Under the pieces are notes generated by a model, which saw only the letters and a program-made list of their open reading frames with translations, had not been told where the DNA came from and did not search any database. From NCBI RefSeq assembly GCF_002549775.1, contig NZ_NMTR01000009.1, positions 1 to 64,000 on the forward strand: a stretch of DNA of 64,000 nucleotides, given 5' to 3'. Positions 61,216 through 64,000 of the stretch are shown in pieces. Numbering within the stretch: the stretch's first letter is position 1; each line of letters starts with the position of its first letter. Made by a program: the position numbers and the translations under genes. This DNA comes from Faecalibacterium langellae (GTDB lineage Bacteria > Bacillota > Clostridia > Oscillospirales > Ruminococcaceae).

Positions 61216-62289
61216 TTATTCTTTGTCCTGCTTGTTCAGCTCGCTCAGCGGCACGGTGCGCTCATCCTTGTAGCGCTCGGCGTCCAGCTGGCGGGCATAC
61301 TCCAGACGGCGCTTGTTCATCTCGCTGGCGGAAAGGTTCTTTTCCACGCTCTTGCCGGTCTTGGGGTCGGTCACCGTGATGGTGGTGTTCTTCACGCCGC
61401 GCTTTTCCTGCTTGCGCTTGGCGGCGATCTCCGCTTCCACTTCCTTGCGCATCTTCTCGGGGTCGTAGAACTTGCGCATGACCTGAGTCTGTGCGGTCAT
61501 GACGATGTTGGAAATGACGTAGTACAGAGAGAATGCCAGCGGGTAGGTAAAGCAGAAGAACAGGTACATCAGCGGCATCATATACATGGTCAGCTTCATG
61601 CTGCCCTGCATCTGCTGGCCGGAGGCCTTCATACTGATGTGGGTGGACAGGAACATGGTGATGACCGACAGCAGCGGCAGCACGAGATCCAGAGAAAGAC
61701 CCAGCTTCGGGATGCGGGTCAGGTCGATGCCAAAGAAGTTCATGTGCTGGCTGAACTCGGTGATGGTAGCGATCTGCTGTGCGGTAAAGCAGCCCAGCAC
61801 GCCGCTGTTGCCGGCAACCACCTCGGCGATGATGTTGGTATCGCGGGTGATGGCGGTAAAGGAGATGCCGGCGGCGGTCATAGCCTCGCCTGCGCTGGCA
61901 AGTGCAGCGGCGCTGATGTGGAAAATGCGCTCCAGCGGGTTATACACCACGCCGATAACGCCGAACATGACAAGGAAATTCAGCAGCATGGGCATGCAGC
62001 CGGCCGTGGGCTTATAGCCAAAGTCCTGCTGCAGCTTCATCAGTTCTTCCTGCTGCTTTTCGGGCTTATCCTTGTACTTGGTCTGGATCTCCGCGATCAT
62101 GGGCTGGAAAGCAGACATTTTCGCCATGCTCTTCTGCTGGCTGGTCTGCAGGGGGATCTTGACGATGTTGATGAGCAGGGTGAAGAGGATGATGTCCCAG
62201 CCGTAGTTCGGCAGCAGCTTGTAGATCCACTCCATGACATAGCCGAGAGGACCGCTCAGGATGTAAAAGAAGTTCATACCTTTGTCCAT
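61216..62289 (-). CDS. yidC: Membrane protein insertase YidC
   Basis: 357 aa. Gram-positive-type YidC without a long periplasmic domain: GPLGYVMEWIYKLLPNYGWDIILFTLLINIVKIPLQTSQQKSMAKMSAFQP, helical hairpin KYKDKPEKQQEELMKLQQDFGYKP, and a basic C-terminal tail (KRKQEKRGVKN). There is a longer-than-usual loop between the second and third spans (FHISAAALASAGEAMTAAGISFTAITRDTN...). It inserts membrane proteins with SecYEG. The start has a weak ribosome site. A 310-bp repeat gap separates it from yidD. Confidence 0.94.
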   Translation of the reverse strand: MDKGMNFFYILSGPLGYVMEWIYKLLPNYGWDIILFTLLINIVKIPLQTSQQKSMAKMSAFQPMIAEIQTKYKDKPEKQQEELMKLQQDFGYKPTAGCMPMLLNFLVMFGVIGVVYNPLERIFHISAAALASAGEAMTAAGISFTAITRDTNIIAEVVAGNSGVLGCFTAQQIATITEFSQHMNFFGIDLTRIPKLGLSLDLVLPLLSVITMFLSTHISMKASGQQMQGSMKLTMYMMPLMYLFFCFTYPLAFSLYYVISNIVMTAQTQVMRKFYDPEKMRKEVEAEIAAKRKQEKRGVKNTTITVTDPKTGKSVEKNLSASEMNKRRLEYARQLDAERYKDERTVPLSELNKQDKE

Positions 62290-62374
62290 TCTGCCCCGGC
62301 TGTGGCCCGGGACGCATTATTTTTTATCGTAGGACACGCCGCCCACAGTGCAGCGCGTCACAAGAAGCATAATA

Positions 62375-62595
62375 TCTAAAATGGCCGCCGTTTCACTCTG
62401 GCCATAAATAGCGGAAATTTATTTTTTGATTTCGTGTTTGTCGCGGCCTCGACGCTTGTCAGGGCAAAGCCCTTCCATCTGCTATCGCAGACCGCTCGCC
62501 TGCTTGAAAGCCCCACTGGGGCTTTCACGCCCTCCGGGCACCGCCGTCCTTTCTGGTTCTCTTTTGTGCGGCAAAAGAGAACATATCCAGCACCA
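62375..62595 (+). repeat. AGCGGAAA-box repeat copy 10 and composite block
   Basis: AATGGCC / GGCCAT stem, AAATAGCGGAAA, TTTATTTTTTG, GTTTGTCGCGGCC then the TCGACGCTTGTCAGG joint shared with copy 8, AAAGCCCCACTGGGGCTTT, GGTTCTCTTTTGTGCGGC-AAAAGAGAAC. No gene. Confidence 0.7.
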
Positions 62596-62599
62596 CGTT

Positions 62600-62914
62600 T
62601 TATTTTTCCACATTCCGTCTGTGCCGGGTGGAAAACAGCTTTGCAGGCTGCAGCCTGCGCTTATCGCTGCGCCACCTTCCCTTTTCCGGCACCGGGTCAT
62701 AGCCCCACTTGCCAAAGGGGTTGCACCGCGCGATGCGCCAGGCCCCCAGCAGGACGCCTTTGACGCAGCCATGGGTCAGGATGGCCTGCATGGTGTAGTT
62801 GCTGCAGCTGGGCGTAAACCGGCAGCTGCGGCCGATCCACGGGCTGAGGGTGTACTGATACACCCGGATCAGCGCGCACAGGGCCTTGCGGCAGGCAAGC
62901 TGAACGCGGTTCAC
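62600..62914 (-). CDS. yidD: Membrane protein insertion efficiency factor YidD
   Basis: 104 aa. LIRVYQYTLSPWIGRSCRFTPSCSNYTMQAILTHGCVKGVLLGAWRIARCNPFGKWGYDPVP is the complete YidD signature. Its start overlaps the rnpA stop by four bases. The C-terminal ~25 residues are a basic extension. Confidence 0.94.
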   Translation of the reverse strand: MNRVQLACRKALCALIRVYQYTLSPWIGRSCRFTPSCSNYTMQAILTHGCVKGVLLGAWRIARCNPFGKWGYDPVPEKGRWRSDKRRLQPAKLFSTRHRRNVEK

Positions 62915-63318
62915 GCCTTCGGCTCCGGCTTTGCTCTGCGGGCCGGGGGCACCGTGGCGGGCGGCGGCGCGTCGGGCCGCTTTGCCTTATCCGGCAGCCC
63001 GGCCTGGGCGAACAGCTTTGCCACGATGGCGCTCAGCTGCCAGCTTTTCAGCCGGGGGGTCATGCCCCGGGCCACGAAGACCAGATCGTAGCCGCCGATG
63101 TTGTAATCCAGATGCTCGTCGATGGCCGCCTTCATCACGCGGCGGGCACGGTTGCGCTGCACGGCATGGCCGATCTTCTTGGTGGCGGTCAGGCCCACGC
63201 GGGTGCGCTTGGATCGGGTCTTGAGCACATACAGCACCAGTGCCTGGTTCACATAGGACTTGCCGCGGGCATACACTCTGCCAAACTCGCTGTTGCGGCG
63301 GATGGGACGATAGCGCAT
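62911..63318 (-). CDS. rnpA: Ribonuclease P protein component
   Basis: 135 aa. RIRR..EFGRVYARGKSYVNQALVLYVL and RVGLTATKKIGHAVQRNRARRVMKAA (RNR motif) identify RnpA, which helps RNase P RNA mature tRNA 5' ends. C-terminal Pro/Ala/Arg tail. Conserved position between rpmH and yidD. Confidence 0.94.
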   Translation of the reverse strand: MRYRPIRRNSEFGRVYARGKSYVNQALVLYVLKTRSKRTRVGLTATKKIGHAVQRNRARRVMKAAIDEHLDYNIGGYDLVFVARGMTPRLKSWQLSAIVAKLFAQAGLPDKAKRPDAPPPATVPPARRAKPEPKA

Positions 63319-63444
63319 TTCCGCGCCTCCTTTCTGTGACCGGTACGCCCCTTGAAAAGAGGGTACTCTTAGGTCAGTATATCAAAAATTTTTCGACTTT
63401 GAAAGCCCATGGGGGCATTTTTACGAAAAATCTTTCAATTTTCA

Positions 63445-63480
63445 AAAAAATAAGACCGCCAATCCAATATCAGCGGTCTT
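63445..63480 (-). terminator. Hairpin after rpmH
   Basis: AAGACCGC (63452-63459) / GCGGTCTT (63473-63480) with ATTTTTTTG on the minus strand. It could end or attenuate transcription between rpmH and rnpA. Confidence 0.68.
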
Positions 63481-63528
63481 TTGTGCGCATATTCATTTCT
63501 GCGCCGGATCCCTCGTTCAAGCGAAAGA

Positions 63529-63663
63529 TCAGACAGTCAGGCTCTTGCGGCCCTTTGCACGGCGAGCATTGATGACCTTGCGGCCGTTCTTGGTGCTCAT
63601 GCGGGTCAGAAAGCCATGAACTTCCTTGCGCTGACGCTTCTTGGGCTGAAAAGTTCTTTTCAT
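63529..63663 (-). CDS. rpmH: Ribosomal protein L34
   Basis: 44 aa, [44 protein letters not shown] on reading from 63663; complete and typical for L34, with GGAGG before the start. It marks the origin side of the chromosome; dnaA is expected just beyond the right end. Confidence 0.97.
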   Translation of the reverse strand: MKRTFQPKKRQRKEVHGFLTRMSTKNGRKVINARRAKGRKSLTV

Positions 63664-63743
63664 GGTTTGTATCCTCCGTAAAAACTTATCCCCGGTATGG
63701 GGTCTGATGCGGCCCCAGAGTGGGGACAGGCTTGCAATTCAAC

Positions 63744-63773
63744 AGTATATCGCATAGTATGGCGTTCTGTCAA
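63744..63773 (-). promoter_or_regulatory. rpmH promoter
   Basis: Minus strand perfect TTGACA (63768-63773), 18-bp spacer, TATACT (63744-63749). Confidence 0.82.
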
Positions 63774-63950
63774 GCATTTTTTTCGCTTTCGCGCAAACTT
63801 TTTGCAAACTTTTTTGTGAAAAGATTTTCAACTTTTTCACCATTTTGCCGTGGAAAACTTGTTTGCCACAAGATATTGTGGCCTAGGTTTCACCCCGCCA
63901 CAACGCCCGCAGGCAGTCTTTTTTTATGTATTATAAATTACATTATAGAA
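63774..63950. other. rpmH-dnaA intergenic region (origin-proximal)
   Basis: AT-rich DNA with TTTTTTGTGAAAAG, GTGGAAAAC and the palindrome CCACAA-GATA-TTGTGG (63867-63882). No clear cluster of TTATCCACA DnaA boxes is visible, so the replication origin may lie mainly beyond the window, after dnaA. Confidence 0.45.
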
Positions 63951-63953
63951 ATA

Positions 63954-63982
63954 TGGACTCACAGCGGTTTTTGTGGTATACT
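63954..63982 (+). promoter_or_regulatory. Probable dnaA promoter
   Basis: TGGACT (63954-63959), 17-bp spacer, TATACT (63977-63982), pointing out of the window to where dnaA is expected. Confidence 0.5.
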
Positions 63983-64000
63983 AACCTAGTATCAGCAGCA

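Noticed and set aside
63664-64000. Complete oriC with DnaA-box cluster
   Set aside because: No convincing TTATCCACA-type cluster; only scattered variants. dnaA itself is outside the window.

Overview
The window comes from a Faecalibacterium-like (F. prausnitzii group, Clostridia, Oscillospirales) chromosome, next to the replication origin. Positions 1-192 hold the reverse complement of the 5' end of a 16S rRNA gene that matches the Faecalibacterium 16S start as I remember it. The right end carries the conserved origin block rpmH-rnpA-yidD-yidC-jag-mnmE-mnmG-rsmG-noc-parA-parB-serS on the minus strand, with a dnaA-type promoter leaving the window on the plus strand. The DNA is GC-rich with strong Shine-Dalgarno sites, as in this genus.

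Layout. 0-2 kb: rRNA operon start with tandem promoters, a coaX-like gene, tRNA-Arg. 1.8-5.6 kb: beta-glucoside uptake locus (RpiR regulator, PTS EIIBC, GH1 phospho-glucosidase). 5.7-9.6 kb: MATE exporter, aldo/keto reductase with ferredoxin tail, unknown membrane protein. 9.9-14.6 kb: two tandem cstA transporters and a LysR regulator. 14.9-16.6 kb: small unknown protein, ketopantoate reductase, histidine phosphatase. 16.6-22.4 kb: divergent MarR-controlled locus (MMPL exporter plus secreted coiled-coil protein on one side, MarR plus MATE on the other). 23.4-29.2 kb: Wadjet-like jetABC operon without jetD, followed by a four-helix-bundle gene. 29.7-47.3 kb: exported proteins, Mn-pyrophosphatase, acylphosphatase, MATE, PAP2 phosphatase, gluQ, a second PTS permease, DUF362 ferredoxin protein, uppP, TrkA/RCK pair with two PH-domain membrane proteins, HAD phosphatase. 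47.4-49.1 kb: decayed branched-chain amino acid ABC genes and tRNA-Glu and tRNA-Met. 49.3-64 kb: origin-proximal housekeeping and chromosome segregation genes with three parS sites and one Noc-binding-type palindrome.

The most striking feature is non-coding. Three loci (14.67-14.88, 23.34-23.89, 31.93-32.13 kb) carry arrays of short perfect hairpins whose stems differ from unit to unit while the 6-bp spacer stays fixed: ATGATG in the left half and its reverse complement CATCAT in the right half. At 23.4 kb the two mirrored half-arrays enclose a gene for a four-helix-bundle (23S intervening-sequence/bAvd-like) protein. At the other two loci the halves are joined without a gene. I read this as a mobile or structured element with one gene-bearing and two gene-less copies. 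The gene-bearing copy sits where jetD would be expected and supplies the jetC stop codon. A second dispersed repeat (about ten copies) has a stem whose two arms vary together, followed by a fixed AGCGGAAA box and a terminator-like hairpin. Two of its copies carry the same ~120-bp insert in the stem loop.
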